The notes below the pieces were generated by a model. The model was not told the DNA's origin and searched no databases. It worked only from the letters and a program-made list of their open reading frames with translations. Source: Bacteroidota bacterium (GTDB lineage: Bacteria; Bacteroidota; Ignavibacteria; Tepidaquicellales; Tepidaquicellaceae). Taken from it: a stretch of 56,966 bases of DNA. The translations under genes were made by a program, and so were the position numbers. The DNA lies in NCBI GenBank assembly GCA_018266875.1, contig JAFDZR010000027.1:1-56966 (forward strand), in the 5' to 3' direction. Each line of letters opens with the position of its first letter. The stretch's first letter is position 1. Positions 1 through 8,861 of the stretch are shown piece by piece.

Positions 1-16
1 AAAATGTTTTGGACAG
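1..16. repeat. TGTTTTGGACAG motif, copy at left window edge
   Basis: The 16-mer AAAATGTTTTGGACAG is identical to positions 6257-6272 in front of lon. The core TTTGGACAG also occurs on the minus strand at 6176-6185 and 56949-56957. No gene starts next to this copy inside the window, so its role here cannot be judged. It may be a regulatory site or part of a dispersed repeat at which the assembly ended. Confidence 0.5.
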
Positions 17-145
17 CACTGATATCAACTGCATTTCAGGGAAAACCGTTTATTATTGAGCGGATAAAGATTCAGGCATTCAGCTGTATTTTTTAATAAA
101 TAAGGAAAGAATGTTCTGATAAGTTTATATATGAAAAATAATTAA

Positions 146-192
146 AGCGGAGCTTTCAGAATCTGCTAAAAAATTTATCTGAAAACTCCGCT
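146..192 (-). terminator. Rho-independent-type terminator after the lipoprotein gene
   Basis: AGCGGAG (146-152) pairs with CTCCGCT (186-192), and the stem is extended by TTCAGA/TCTGAA. Read on the minus strand, the stem is followed by a T-rich stretch (TTTAATTATTTTT). It lies just downstream of the stop codon of the minus-strand gene that ends at 221. Confidence 0.7.
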
Positions 193-220
193 GAATAAAT
201 CAATACTTTAATCCTGAGGA

Positions 221-1117
221 TTATCTTGTTACTGTTCCGGAAGGATTATTGGCAGATGACTGATTTGCCATATTGTAAGTGACGTGATCCGCCGCATCCG
301 CCGGAATATTTCCGACCAGCGGCTTCAGTGCAAAAGGAGCGGCGCTGTTATCAGGATCAGGTTCTATTGAGATCACTGCAACTCCGTTCTGCAGATTCAC
401 AGGAAAAGTATATCCCGAAGGCGCGTTCTGAAGAAGATCTTCACCTGGAAAAGGCGGTCCGGGCATACTTCCGCTGTATGGAGAAGCTTCATCAGATCCC
501 GAAGCGGATGTGAATTTACCAGTACTCAAAGGAGAACTGCTGCCGGGAACCACAACCCATCCTTCATATTTCCATCCAGACGGAAGTACAGGAAGCTGAA
601 GACCCTGCTGCGGAGGCGGAGGAAGTTTCAGAAACCAGATTCCGCTGAGTTCATTATTCATTTCTCCGTCTGTCGGAGTCCCGATTATGTAACTTCCCGA
701 AGCAGATGAGAAATCCGTTCCGAGGGCGGCAGGATGGCTGATCAGAATATTTGCGGTATTTCCGGAAAAATCCCCTGCTAAAATTTTATTACTGCTTGGA
801 TCCGGAGAAGGATCAGGAACAGGTTCAATGGAAATAACAAATGCGGTTGCATTGTTCAGATCTGACAGGTTTACCTCAAATGATGATTTCGATAACTGAC
901 CTGAAGAGTTAACAGTAAACGTTCCGGTACTTTTCGGACTTCCGCTTACAATTATCCATCCTTCATAAACCGCAGTGCTTCCCAGATCTTCAAGTCCGTT
1001 TACAATCAGATTCAGATTTCCGTTCTGTACGGCTGGATTATTGGATGCATCTTCCGAGCAGCCCGGCAGGTATAGCATTGCTATCAGGACTGCCGCTGCT
1101 AAAAATCTGTTAAACAT
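221..1117 (-). CDS. Lipoprotein with a duplicated anti-sigma-factor-like (RskA-type) module
   Basis: The 298-residue product starts with a lipoprotein signal peptide; the lipobox LPGC puts the lipidated Cys at residue 20. Two copies of one module follow, each beginning with YEGW(I/V)(I/V)V and a short Ser/Pro/Gly loop, then STG(T/K)F, and ending with V(I/V)SIEP and an Asp/Pro-rich stretch. They lie at about residues 50-145 and 183-280. The pattern resembles the extracellular domain of RskA-type anti-sigma factors, but there is no transmembrane helix or sigma-binding domain, so an anti-sigma role is not implied. AGAAAGGAAA lies just upstream of the ATG and supports the start. The gene stands alone, with a terminator after it and a divergent gene upstream. 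The function is unknown; a periplasmic or surface lipoprotein is the safest call. Confidence 0.8.
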   Translation of the reverse strand: MFNRFLAAAVLIAMLYLPGCSEDASNNPAVQNGNLNLIVNGLEDLGSTAVYEGWIIVSGSPKSTGTFTVNSSGQLSKSSFEVNLSDLNNATAFVISIEPVPDPSPDPSSNKILAGDFSGNTANILISHPAALGTDFSSASGSYIIGTPTDGEMNNELSGIWFLKLPPPPQQGLQLPVLPSGWKYEGWVVVPGSSSPLSTGKFTSASGSDEASPYSGSMPGPPFPGEDLLQNAPSGYTFPVNLQNGVAVISIEPDPDNSAAPFALKPLVGNIPADAADHVTYNMANQSSANNPSGTVTR

Positions 1118-1297
1118 ATTTTTTTCCTTTCTGAATAATTTTTAAAATTTAATTACACTACAATTTACAATTTGACAGATATATTGTAAAAAGAAATAAA
1201 ACTTAAATCCTTTTACGAATTCACTTTAATATTCATTATAAAAAATCAATTTTTAACTGAATAACAGCGATTAAAAAGCAGTTTTCTAATTTCTGAA

Positions 1298-2761
1298 ATG
1301 GAAAAAAAAACCAAACCTTCTCCGAATACAAATAAGGAAACAAAATTATTCTCCCTTATTAAAAGCATTTCAAAGGATGAGTTCCGCGAACTCGAAAATT
1401 TCATCCTTTCACCGGCTTTCAATCAGGATAAAAATAACGTTAAACTTTATCACTTTATACGTGATCATTATCAGGAATTTTTAGATAATAGTTTTTCAAA
1501 TGAAGAGATATACCGAGGCGTGTTTCGGAATGCCGGATACAGTAAAACAAAATACTGGAAGCTCACTTCGGGATTTTCCGGAATGATAGATGATTTTCTT
1601 ATTTACAGGGAGTTTTCGAAAGATATTTATTACAGAAAAAACTTACTCCTTGACATATACAGGACCCGGAATATTCAGAAACAGTTCGAAACGCTTTCAA
1701 AAGAAATGTACAGGAATTTCAGTACGGATTTTAACAAAGGACTGAGCTTTTATCTGAACAGAACCCATTTCTATTTTCAGAAACTGAGTTATCTCGGTCC
1801 GGAAGATATTGATGAGTTTGAAGCTGATCTGAGAAATATGTTTGAGAATCTGAAAATGTTCTTTATAATGACAAACATTACAGGCGTCAGCATCATATCA
1901 AATTTTAAAGAGAATTTCCCCGCAGAGGCAAAGAAAGACATATGGATGTTCAGAGAAATTCTGGGATATCTTGGCAGTAACAAAAAGACTGTGAAGAAGA
2001 AAGATCAGATAGTGTATATATTTTATCTGATAATTCTGATGAAAATGGATTTCACAGATGAGGGAAATTATTTTGAAATAAAAAAATTAATTCAAAACAG
2101 AGGAGTCAGGCTTTCCAAAAACCTGTTGAGGCATATACTCATAAATCTTTTTGATTATGCCGTGAAAAAGTTCACTTCCGGTGAAGAAAAATTCCTCAGG
2201 GAAATTTATTTTATAAACAAGGTAATGGACGATAACTCCGTTACTCTGTTCGGGGAATTTATTCAGGGTGATTATTTTTATTCAGTGGTCGAGCATTCGG
2301 CAATGCTTGAAGAGATCAGCTGGGCGGAAGATTTCATGAAGAAATACGGAAGATATCTGACAGAGGATTACAGGGAATCCGCAGTGAATTTATCCAGAGC
2401 CAGAATAAATTTTGAATCCGGTGATTTTGATTCTTCGCTAAATGATTTACTGAAAGTGGAAAATCTTAATCCTTATTTCTATCTTTCTCACAAAATACTT
2501 CTTCTTCAGAATTTATTTGAGAAGAATGACTATGAATCAATTGACAGGGTCCTGGAAACAACTCAGAAGTATATTAACAGAAGAATTGACATATCGGACG
2601 AACTCAAGAAGAATTATCTTAAATTTTTTTATTTCTTTAAAAAGCTGAAGACAGCAGCAACAGCCCGTTATCTTTCAGGAAAACTTTTAAAGGAAATTTC
2701 CCGCGAGCCGTTTTTTATTTACAGGAAATGGCTGCTGAGCAAATCCCGGGAACTGATCTGA
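1298..2761 (+). CDS. Hypothetical helical protein, possible repeat (TPR-like) fold
   Basis: The product has 487 residues, no signal peptide and no membrane segment. It is rich in Lys, Phe, Tyr and Leu and looks all-helical. The first ~60 residues (LFSLIKSISKDEFRELENFI then LSPAFN) recall a recurring N-terminal motif in uncharacterised Bacteroidota/Ignavibacteria proteins. The C-terminal third (about 350-480) has alternating hydrophobic helices suggestive of TPR-like repeats. I recognise no catalytic motif. It is divergent from the lipoprotein gene at 221-1117 and converges on the gene at 2922, with a shared terminator between. The function is unknown; a cytoplasmic scaffold or regulator is only a guess. 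Confidence 0.75.
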   Translation: MEKKTKPSPNTNKETKLFSLIKSISKDEFRELENFILSPAFNQDKNNVKLYHFIRDHYQEFLDNSFSNEEIYRGVFRNAGYSKTKYWKLTSGFSGMIDDFLIYREFSKDIYYRKNLLLDIYRTRNIQKQFETLSKEMYRNFSTDFNKGLSFYLNRTHFYFQKLSYLGPEDIDEFEADLRNMFENLKMFFIMTNITGVSIISNFKENFPAEAKKDIWMFREILGYLGSNKKTVKKKDQIVYIFYLIILMKMDFTDEGNYFEIKKLIQNRGVRLSKNLLRHILINLFDYAVKKFTSGEEKFLREIYFINKVMDDNSVTLFGEFIQGDYFYSVVEHSAMLEEISWAEDFMKKYGRYLTEDYRESAVNLSRARINFESGDFDSSLNDLLKVENLNPYFYLSHKILLLQNLFEKNDYESIDRVLETTQKYINRRIDISDELKKNYLKFFYFFKKLKTAATARYLSGKLLKEISREPFFIYRKWLLSKSRELI

Positions 2762-2869
2762 ACGGCAGATAAATATCCCTGAAAAGTAAAATAAGGATGC
2801 TTCAGCAAAATTCAGAACACTGAAAAAGAACCGGAATTGATCTAAGTTAAAAATTAAATACGGCATAAA

Positions 2870-2903
2870 AAAAACCGGAAACAATGATATTTCCGGCTTT
2901 TAA
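2870..2903. terminator. Bidirectional terminator between convergent genes
   Basis: AAACCGGAAA (2872-2881) pairs with TTTCCGG (2890-2896). An A-run precedes the stem and a T-run follows it, so it can serve both the rightward gene ending at 2761 and the leftward gene ending at 2922. Confidence 0.75.
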
Positions 2904-2921
2904 TTTATTGATCGGATTTAA

Positions 2922-4163
2922 TTACTTTCTGCTGTTTTTATTATCTTCATTCCCGCCTCTGCTGTTTTCATTGCCGCCATTTTCCGGGCTTCCTGACTGT
3001 TCTTTAACTTTTTCCTGCTCACCGAAATTTCCGTCATTATAATTTTTTTTACTGCCGCTGTTTTTACTGTTATCGTTTTTTACTTTGCCTTTATTGCTTT
3101 GATTATTTTTATCTGCCGGTTTCTGGTAGTTTCCATCTTTCGATTCCGGAGTGCTCTTTTTATTTACATCAGGACTGTCATTGGTTTTAGTATTCACATC
3201 TTTTTTTCTGTCAACTTTAACATTTCCGTTGTTCGGAGCGGTCTGATCATTTCTGGTTGATTTTTGTCCGTTATTTTTTATTGAAGTTGAATTCAAACCG
3301 TCATTTTTTCCGGAGTTTACAGGAGTTTTGATATCAACATATTCCGGTGTTATTTTTTTACCGGATTCCTTGGTTAACTGAACAGCGTCAGGTCCGGTGT
3401 GTTTGAAATTTTTAGTTTCTTTGTCAGAGTAGTCAGTAACGGACATCTTTTTGGAATTTTTCAGGATATTAATATTATCCATCGGATCCTCCACTGTTTT
3501 TTCATCTATAATTTTTGTGAAATCCGACTTTTTGACAATTACCCAGTTTTTGGTTTTATAGGTATACAGGTTATTATGGTGCCATCTGTGATTATGACCT
3601 CTCCAGTAAACCCTCGGGCAGGTAGGATACCAGGCGTAATAGCCGCCGCAGTTCCGCCAGGTGACCCAGTTAGCAGCCCAGACATTTCCCGGCAGCCATA
3701 TCCAGCCGTAAAAGTTGCTGTAATACCATCTGCCGTAATTGTAAGGACCCCAACCCCAGGAATAACTTGAACTCCAGACCCAGCCGTAATAAGAGAATAC
3801 CCAACTGCCGTTATAGTAAGGGTTCCAACTGGGAGTCGCGCAGTATGGTCTCCATACATAAATAAATCCTCCGTTGTCCATGTAATATGAATCAAGGTCT
3901 TCTCCCGTTTCACTGCTGAGATCTTTGATAAAATCTGATTTTTTTACTTTTATCCAGTCTCCGTCTTCTGAAAGCTTTTCAAATTCCTTTTTATAGACTT
4001 CATTTGAATCGAGAAGATTTTCCGAAGTCTCTATCGTATCAATGAATACCTGACTGTCTTCTTTGTTTCCATCAGGTATTTCCTGCGCTATTGTCAGGGA
4101 TCCGCTGATAAATACGGTCAGGAGTAATGAAAACAAAAAAGTTAATAATTTTCTGTATGTCAT
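2922..4163 (-). CDS. Secreted Trp/Tyr-rich (DUF6600-like) protein with Asn/Lys-rich tail
   Basis: The reading frame is open to 4286, but the start chosen is the ATG at 4163. It is preceded by an AAGGAAC-type ribosome site and begins a clear signal peptide (MTYRKLLTFLFSLLLTVFIS, cleavage near IAQ). The mature protein has an acidic N-terminal part, then about 110 residues packed with Trp, Tyr and Gly (GWVWSSSYSWGWGPYNYGRW and similar). This WGW-PYxYGRW pattern is typical of DUF6600-like secreted proteins. The last ~150 residues are low complexity, rich in Asn, Lys, Ser and Asp, and probably disordered. The phrase VKKSDF(T/I)K occurs on both sides of the aromatic block, hinting at an internal repeat. 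The function is unknown; an envelope or surface-exposed structural role is plausible. Confidence 0.75.
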   Translation of the reverse strand: MTYRKLLTFLFSLLLTVFISGSLTIAQEIPDGNKEDSQVFIDTIETSENLLDSNEVYKKEFEKLSEDGDWIKVKKSDFIKDLSSETGEDLDSYYMDNGGFIYVWRPYCATPSWNPYYNGSWVFSYYGWVWSSSYSWGWGPYNYGRWYYSNFYGWIWLPGNVWAANWVTWRNCGGYYAWYPTCPRVYWRGHNHRWHHNNLYTYKTKNWVIVKKSDFTKIIDEKTVEDPMDNINILKNSKKMSVTDYSDKETKNFKHTGPDAVQLTKESGKKITPEYVDIKTPVNSGKNDGLNSTSIKNNGQKSTRNDQTAPNNGNVKVDRKKDVNTKTNDSPDVNKKSTPESKDGNYQKPADKNNQSNKGKVKNDNSKNSGSKKNYNDGNFGEQEKVKEQSGSPENGGNENSRGGNEDNKNSRK

Positions 4164-4364
4164 AATGTTCCTTTTTTTTAAGTTAATTAAATTGGCTTTG
4201 TTTATACATTCAAAATTAATTTGGGTTCCGTAAAAATTTTTTCTTTCATTTATTACCGATTTTAAAGATCTGTTCCATTTATTCAAAAATTATTTCAAAC
4301 CGTAAATTCAATCTTCCTGCATTTCTTCAATATGTCTGACATTAAATTTGCATGCAGGGTTTAA

Positions 4365-4402
4365 TAAAAAAACCCCGCGTAATATAACTTGCGGGGTTTT
4401 TA
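4365..4402. terminator. Strong terminator after the T9SS protein gene at 4422
   Basis: AACCCCGC (4371-4378) pairs with GCGGGGTT (4391-4398). There is an A-run before and a T-run after the stem, with a 12-nt loop. It sits 20 bases past the stop codon of the leftward gene. Confidence 0.85.
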
Positions 4403-4421
4403 TAACTGATGTTATAAACCG

Positions 4422-6053
4422 TTATTTAATCAGAGTCATTTTTTTTGTCTGAACATTTTCACCCGCCTGCAGCCTGTAAAAATAAATCCCGCTTGAAAGT
4501 CCTTCACCGCTGAATGAAACTTCATAGCTTCCTCCGCGAAGTTCAGTATTCACAAGTGTAATCACTTCCCTTCCCAGCGAATTATAAACTGTAAGTTTCA
4601 CTTTTGAAGAACTCCTTCCGGCATCCGCGGGAATGTCAAATTTAATTTTTGTAACCGGATTGAATGGATTCGGATAATTCTGATAAAGATTTATTTTTTC
4701 CGGAATTGAATTTGAGATATTGCTGATCCCGGATACCGACTGGAAATTGGTATTGTAAAGTCCGTGCACATACTGAGCGATCTGTCTCAATTTTGAAATA
4801 CTGTTCAGATTGTCTGATCCTCTTGCAATTACCTGCGTGATAATCACGGACTGTGTATCTCCGGGATTAACCGTTAATGGTCCGATAGATAGCAGACTTC
4901 TTCTGTCACCCATTGTATTTTCTATCCATCCCGATGAAGTTTCAGGACTGCCGCTGAAGGGAAACTGCGAGATTTCATTTGTAACAGGATCTCTCCACGG
5001 CGTTCCGTCACGTTTCAGTCCTTCCATATTCCTGTAAGCTTCTCTGAAATTTGTCGGATCGCCGGCAGACGGATCGCCGTTTGTATAATTGTTAAAGGAA
5101 GAAAGCTTTAACTCTTTATAATTTGCTCTGACAACCAGATTATCCGAACCGGGCGGGTTGTAATATCTTACGGTGTCTCCGGGACTTGGAACAACAGGTC
5201 CTCGCAGAATTGTAAATCCGACAGCCGGAGGTGCCGAGCCGTAATCAGGATCATTATCCGTAAAGTTGTAAGTATAGCCGAGAAGTGTATGAGCAGAGGT
5301 ATCTATTCCGACTGCATCATCAAGAGGATACCCCAGATCATCATCAGTCCAGATCGAAATATAAAAATTGTTCCACACCCTATTTCCTCTGTTGATGACT
5401 CTGTATTCCGTGAAAACTGCATCGCGTGTATTCATATTAATATAAGACCAGTTTGTCTGAAGTATCTGCGCTTTCAAAGGTGCAGTTCGTCCGGCTACAG
5501 CCATATGAGATAAAGAATCTCCGTCGGAATAACTGTAAAACATTGTCTGGGATCCCATTCTGAAAGGGTTTCCGCTACCGTTAAGATACGCACCCTGCAG
5601 CGATGCTATACTTCTCCATGCTCCGTAATCTGATGTATCATTGTCTGAGAAATTGAATATTCTGTAATTCGGATCATTAGTACCCTGATGAATTCCGTTA
5701 TCATCAATAAATCCGGGAAGAAATTCATTGTCATATTCAGCAATCGCAAGCAGAGTATCTCCGTTCACAATTCCTCCAAGCCATATACCTGAAGCATACC
5801 TTGCATATTTCCCCTGACCAATCGGCCATTCAAATCCGGAATTCCCTGTTGAGAAATCCCTGTTAAACGCACCGTTATTCCTGAAAAATGTGCTGATGTT
5901 GTTGACGTTCAGCTGTCTTGTTTCCAATACCTGAGGATTGTTCGGATTTGAATCTTTATGTTCTCTCTGAGCGGGGAAATCTTTCATTATGTTAAATGAA
6001 AGCGAGATCAGAACTGCAGTGAACACTGCTGCTGAAAATAAATACTTTTTCAT
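4422..6053 (-). CDS. Secreted protein of unknown function with T9SS type-A sorting domain
   Basis: The product has 543 residues. It has an N-terminal signal peptide (residues 1-28), a long central region without a recognised enzyme motif, and a C-terminal type IX secretion sorting domain of about 85 residues. That domain begins at [13 protein letters not shown] and ends with SGIYFYRLQAGENVQTKKMT. The central part contains repeated Gly/Asn/Asp-rich loops and phrases such as FRNNGAFNRDF and YASGIWLGG, which I associate with a widespread family of Ignavibacteria secreted proteins of unknown role. The protein should be exported by Sec and then passed over the outer membrane by T9SS. Its start faces lon across a structured 310-bp region, and it is followed by a strong terminator. 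Confidence 0.85.
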   Translation of the reverse strand: MKKYLFSAAVFTAVLISLSFNIMKDFPAQREHKDSNPNNPQVLETRQLNVNNISTFFRNNGAFNRDFSTGNSGFEWPIGQGKYARYASGIWLGGIVNGDTLLAIAEYDNEFLPGFIDDNGIHQGTNDPNYRIFNFSDNDTSDYGAWRSIASLQGAYLNGSGNPFRMGSQTMFYSYSDGDSLSHMAVAGRTAPLKAQILQTNWSYINMNTRDAVFTEYRVINRGNRVWNNFYISIWTDDDLGYPLDDAVGIDTSAHTLLGYTYNFTDNDPDYGSAPPAVGFTILRGPVVPSPGDTVRYYNPPGSDNLVVRANYKELKLSSFNNYTNGDPSAGDPTNFREAYRNMEGLKRDGTPWRDPVTNEISQFPFSGSPETSSGWIENTMGDRRSLLSIGPLTVNPGDTQSVIITQVIARGSDNLNSISKLRQIAQYVHGLYNTNFQSVSGISNISNSIPEKINLYQNYPNPFNPVTKIKFDIPADAGRSSSKVKLTVYNSLGREVITLVNTELRGGSYEVSFSGEGLSSGIYFYRLQAGENVQTKKMTLIK

Positions 6054-6175
6054 TTTTTTACCCTTTCTTTAATTTTTTACTTCCGTTTTTAAATTATTAA
6101 AATTTATTTTGAATTAAAGTATATTTTCTGATATCCGGCTAAACAATTTTAACTGAAATCTCAAAATTGTCAATA

Positions 6176-6272
6176 CTGTCCAAAACATTGTATAAAACTA
6201 TATAGTAAATTTAAAACATTAATTAGAGTTCATTATTAAAGTTTTTTTATTTATTTAAAATGTTTTGGACAG
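6176..6272. repeat. 97-bp AT-rich element with perfect 14-bp terminal inverted repeats
   Basis: CTGTCCAAAACATT (6176-6189) and AATGTTTTGGACAG (6259-6272) are exact inverted copies around a very AT-rich core of 69 bases. The 13-mer CAAAATTGTCAAT lies just outside each end. The right inverted repeat matches the 16-mer at positions 1-16, and the left junction GTCAATACTGTCCAAA matches 56942-56957. It could be a pair of operators for the divergent genes or a MITE-like remnant. Confidence 0.6.
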
Positions 6273-6297
6273 AGTTGCAAAATTGTCAATCAACTCT
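6271..6297 (+). promoter_or_regulatory. Short hairpin with the 13-mer repeat as loop, upstream of lon
   Basis: AGAGTTG (6271-6277) and CAACTCT (6291-6297) are exact complements. The enclosed 13 bases are the same CAAAATTGTCAAT found at 6162-6174. It lies about 70 bases before the lon start codon, so it could be an operator or part of the lon leader RNA. Confidence 0.4.
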
Positions 6298-6363
6298 ATT
6301 AGAATAGGATTGAAAGTATTTTTATGTAATTTTATATTGATACATTATAACGAATAAATATTA

Positions 6364-8835
6364 ATGGCAAAAAGCAAAGCAGAAAATTTTGAATTACAGG
6401 ATGAAGAAGAAAATGACGATAATTCCTCTGAAGTAATATATCAGAACCGGTCAAACATTCCTGATCTGAATATCTCAATTCCAACGGTACTGCCGGTCCT
6501 TCCTCTGAAAGATATGGTTGTATTTCCGTATATGATGTTCCCGATCCTTGCAGGAAGGGAATCGACTATCGCGGCTATAAACAGTTCTCTCGAAAAAGAT
6601 AAGTTCATCATGCTGCTATCACAGCTTGATGAAAAAATAGAAGAGCCGACATATAAAGACTTGCATAAAACCGGCACAGTTGCTAAGATCATACAGGTGC
6701 TCAGACTTCCGAACGGACTTATCAAGGTTCTCGTTGACGGCCTGGTTGCAGCAAAAGTCAAGAAATTCGAAAGCAAAAAGTTCATAACCGCTGAAGTCGA
6801 AATCACAAATATACCATTTAAAAAAGACACCGAGCTCGAAGCCCTGATGAGACAGGCTTCAAAGCTGTTTACCGAATATGTGAATACAAACAGAACGATT
6901 CCTCAGGAAACTCTTGTTGCATACGAAAACATAAAGGAACCTGACAGAAGATTATTTTATATTGCATCCACGATCAATGCGGATGTGAACAAGAAGCAGA
7001 GAATACTTGAGCATAATGACATTCACAAACAGTATTATGAAATATTGTTCATTCTCGGTTCCGAGATGGAAGTGCTGAATGTGGAAAAGGAAATAGATGC
7101 AAAGATCTATCAGACAATGCAGAAGAACCAGAGGAAGTTCATAGTTCAGGAGCAGATCAGAATTCTGCAGGATGAATTAGGCGAAGGAATGGAAACCGAT
7201 CCGGATCTCATAAAGATAAGGGAGCAGATAGAGAACAGCGGCATGCCTGAGCAGGTAATGAAAAAGGCAATGGATGAATTCAACAAGCTTAAGAAGATTC
7301 CTTCAATGTCGCCGGATCATTCTGTAATCAGGAATTTTCTGGACTGGTTGGTAAGTGTACCGTGGAATAAATTCACCAAAGATAATTTTGATCTTATTCA
7401 CGCAAAAAAAATACTTGACGAGGATCATTACGGACTTGAAAAAGCCAAGGACAGGATCCTCGAACTCATGGCTGTACTCAAGCTCCTGAACGACAGGGAC
7501 ATAAAAAAATCCCCGAAAGGTCAGATACTCTGCTTTGTTGGACCGCCCGGAGTCGGAAAGACTTCGCTCGGGAAATCCATTGCCAGAGCAATCAACCGGA
7601 ATTTTGTCAGGATCTCTGTCGGCGGAGTCAGGGATGAAGCGGAGATACGCGGTCACAGAAGAACTTACATCGGTTCAATGCCGGGCAAGATCATTCAGGC
7701 GATGAAAAAAGCCGGAAGCGTTAATCCCGTAATTCTTATAGATGAAATAGATAAAATGAGCAGTGATTTCAGAGGCGATCCTTCCAGCGCCATGCTTGAA
7801 GTTCTTGATCCTGAACAGAATTCAACATTCAATGATCATTATCTCGATGTGGATTATGATCTGTCAAACGTTCTGTTCATAACCACCGCAAATGTTTATT
7901 ATAATATTCCTCTTCCGCTTCTTGACAGAATGGAGATCATTGAGATGAGGAGTTATCTTGATTTTGAAAAACTTCAGATCGCAAAGAGGCACATAATTCC
8001 AAAGGAGATCGGCGAGCACGGACTTACTGAAAGCATGATCAGGATACCGGACCAGATGATACTTCTAATTATCCAGGAATATACAAGAGAAGCCGGAGTT
8101 AGAAATCTAGAAAGAGAGATCTCTTCCGTCATAAGAAAAGTCACAAGAGAAATAGTTGAAAAGGGGGATCTGAAACCCGGTAAAAAAATTGTCATTACTG
8201 AAGAGCAGATAAGGAAATTTCTCGGAGTACAGAAATACAAACAGAAGACGGCTGATGATAATAAATCCATAAAGATCGGCTCAATAGTCGGGCTTGCCTG
8301 GACATCAATGGGAGGTGACATTCTTAACGTGGATGTAACGATAATGAAAGGCGCGAACAAATTCATACTTACCGGAAAGCTCGGCGACATTATGAAAGAA
8401 TCGGCGCAGGCAGGATTCTCATACATTAAATCAAACGCAGCAGCATTTAACATACCTGAATCATTTTTCAAGGAGAAAGAAATTCACATTCACCTGCCGG
8501 AGGGAGCAATTCCCAAAGACGGACCTTCTGCGGGAATAACAATGATAATGGCAATGCTTTCCGCAATAACAAAAAATCCCGTCAGACCTGATGTAGCAAT
8601 GACGGGAGAGATTACTTTAAGGGGAAACGTTCTGCCTATCGGAGGTCTGAACGAAAAGCTTCTCGCAGCTGTTAGAAGCGGGATCAAGACTGTACTTATA
8701 CCCAAGGACAACGAAAAGGACCTGGTAGAAGTACCTGATGATATAAGGAAAAATCTTAAGATAATTCCGATTGAAAAAGTTGAAGACGGGATACCGTATG
8801 TTTTTAAAAACAAAAAAGTGTCATTCATTAAATAA
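6364..8835 (+). CDS. lon: ATP-dependent protease Lon
   Basis: The product has 823 residues, close to the usual LonA length. An acidic N-terminal tail leads into the substrate-binding LAN domain (about 40-240), then a coiled-coil linker. The AAA+ module has Walker A GPPGVGKT at 393-400 and Walker B LIDEID with its Asp at 460. The C-terminal protease domain has the catalytic dyad Ser722 (KDGPSAG) and Lys765 (GGLNEKL), spaced 43 residues as in E. coli Lon. It degrades misfolded and regulatory cytoplasmic proteins. The ATG has no obvious Shine-Dalgarno sequence. lon is the first gene of a tight operon with dnaX (26-bp gap) and an agmatinase-family gene. No CIRCE element is visible upstream; the inverted repeats there are candidates for control. 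Confidence 0.98.
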   Translation: MAKSKAENFELQDEEENDDNSSEVIYQNRSNIPDLNISIPTVLPVLPLKDMVVFPYMMFPILAGRESTIAAINSSLEKDKFIMLLSQLDEKIEEPTYKDLHKTGTVAKIIQVLRLPNGLIKVLVDGLVAAKVKKFESKKFITAEVEITNIPFKKDTELEALMRQASKLFTEYVNTNRTIPQETLVAYENIKEPDRRLFYIASTINADVNKKQRILEHNDIHKQYYEILFILGSEMEVLNVEKEIDAKIYQTMQKNQRKFIVQEQIRILQDELGEGMETDPDLIKIREQIENSGMPEQVMKKAMDEFNKLKKIPSMSPDHSVIRNFLDWLVSVPWNKFTKDNFDLIHAKKILDEDHYGLEKAKDRILELMAVLKLLNDRDIKKSPKGQILCFVGPPGVGKTSLGKSIARAINRNFVRISVGGVRDEAEIRGHRRTYIGSMPGKIIQAMKKAGSVNPVILIDEIDKMSSDFRGDPSSAMLEVLDPEQNSTFNDHYLDVDYDLSNVLFITTANVYYNIPLPLLDRMEIIEMRSYLDFEKLQIAKRHIIPKEIGEHGLTESMIRIPDQMILLIIQEYTREAGVRNLEREISSVIRKVTREIVEKGDLKPGKKIVITEEQIRKFLGVQKYKQKTADDNKSIKIGSIVGLAWTSMGGDILNVDVTIMKGANKFILTGKLGDIMKESAQAGFSYIKSNAAAFNIPESFFKEKEIHIHLPEGAIPKDGPSAGITMIMAMLSAITKNPVRPDVAMTGEITLRGNVLPIGGLNEKLLAAVRSGIKTVLIPKDNEKDLVEVPDDIRKNLKIIPIEKVEDGIPYVFKNKKVSFIK

Positions 8836-8861
8836 TGCTCTGAAAAGCGCAGGTTAATAAT

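Larger units (their letters stand above)
6054..6363. other. Divergent intergenic region between the T9SS gene and lon
   Basis: These 310 bases hold no gene. They contain the inverted-repeat element at 6176-6272, two copies of the 13-mer CAAAATTGTCAAT (6162-6174 and 6278-6290), and a hairpin at 6271-6297. Promoters for both divergent genes must lie here, but I could not place them with confidence. Confidence 0.6.

Noticed and set aside
6264..6280. Sigma-54-type promoter in TTGGACAGAGTTGCAA
   Set aside because: GG and GC are 10 bases apart instead of the required 12, so it does not fit the -24/-12 spacing.
7974..8471. Long antisense frame inside lon
   Set aside because: It is a shadow of the coding frame of lon, with no ribosome site and no recognisable domain.
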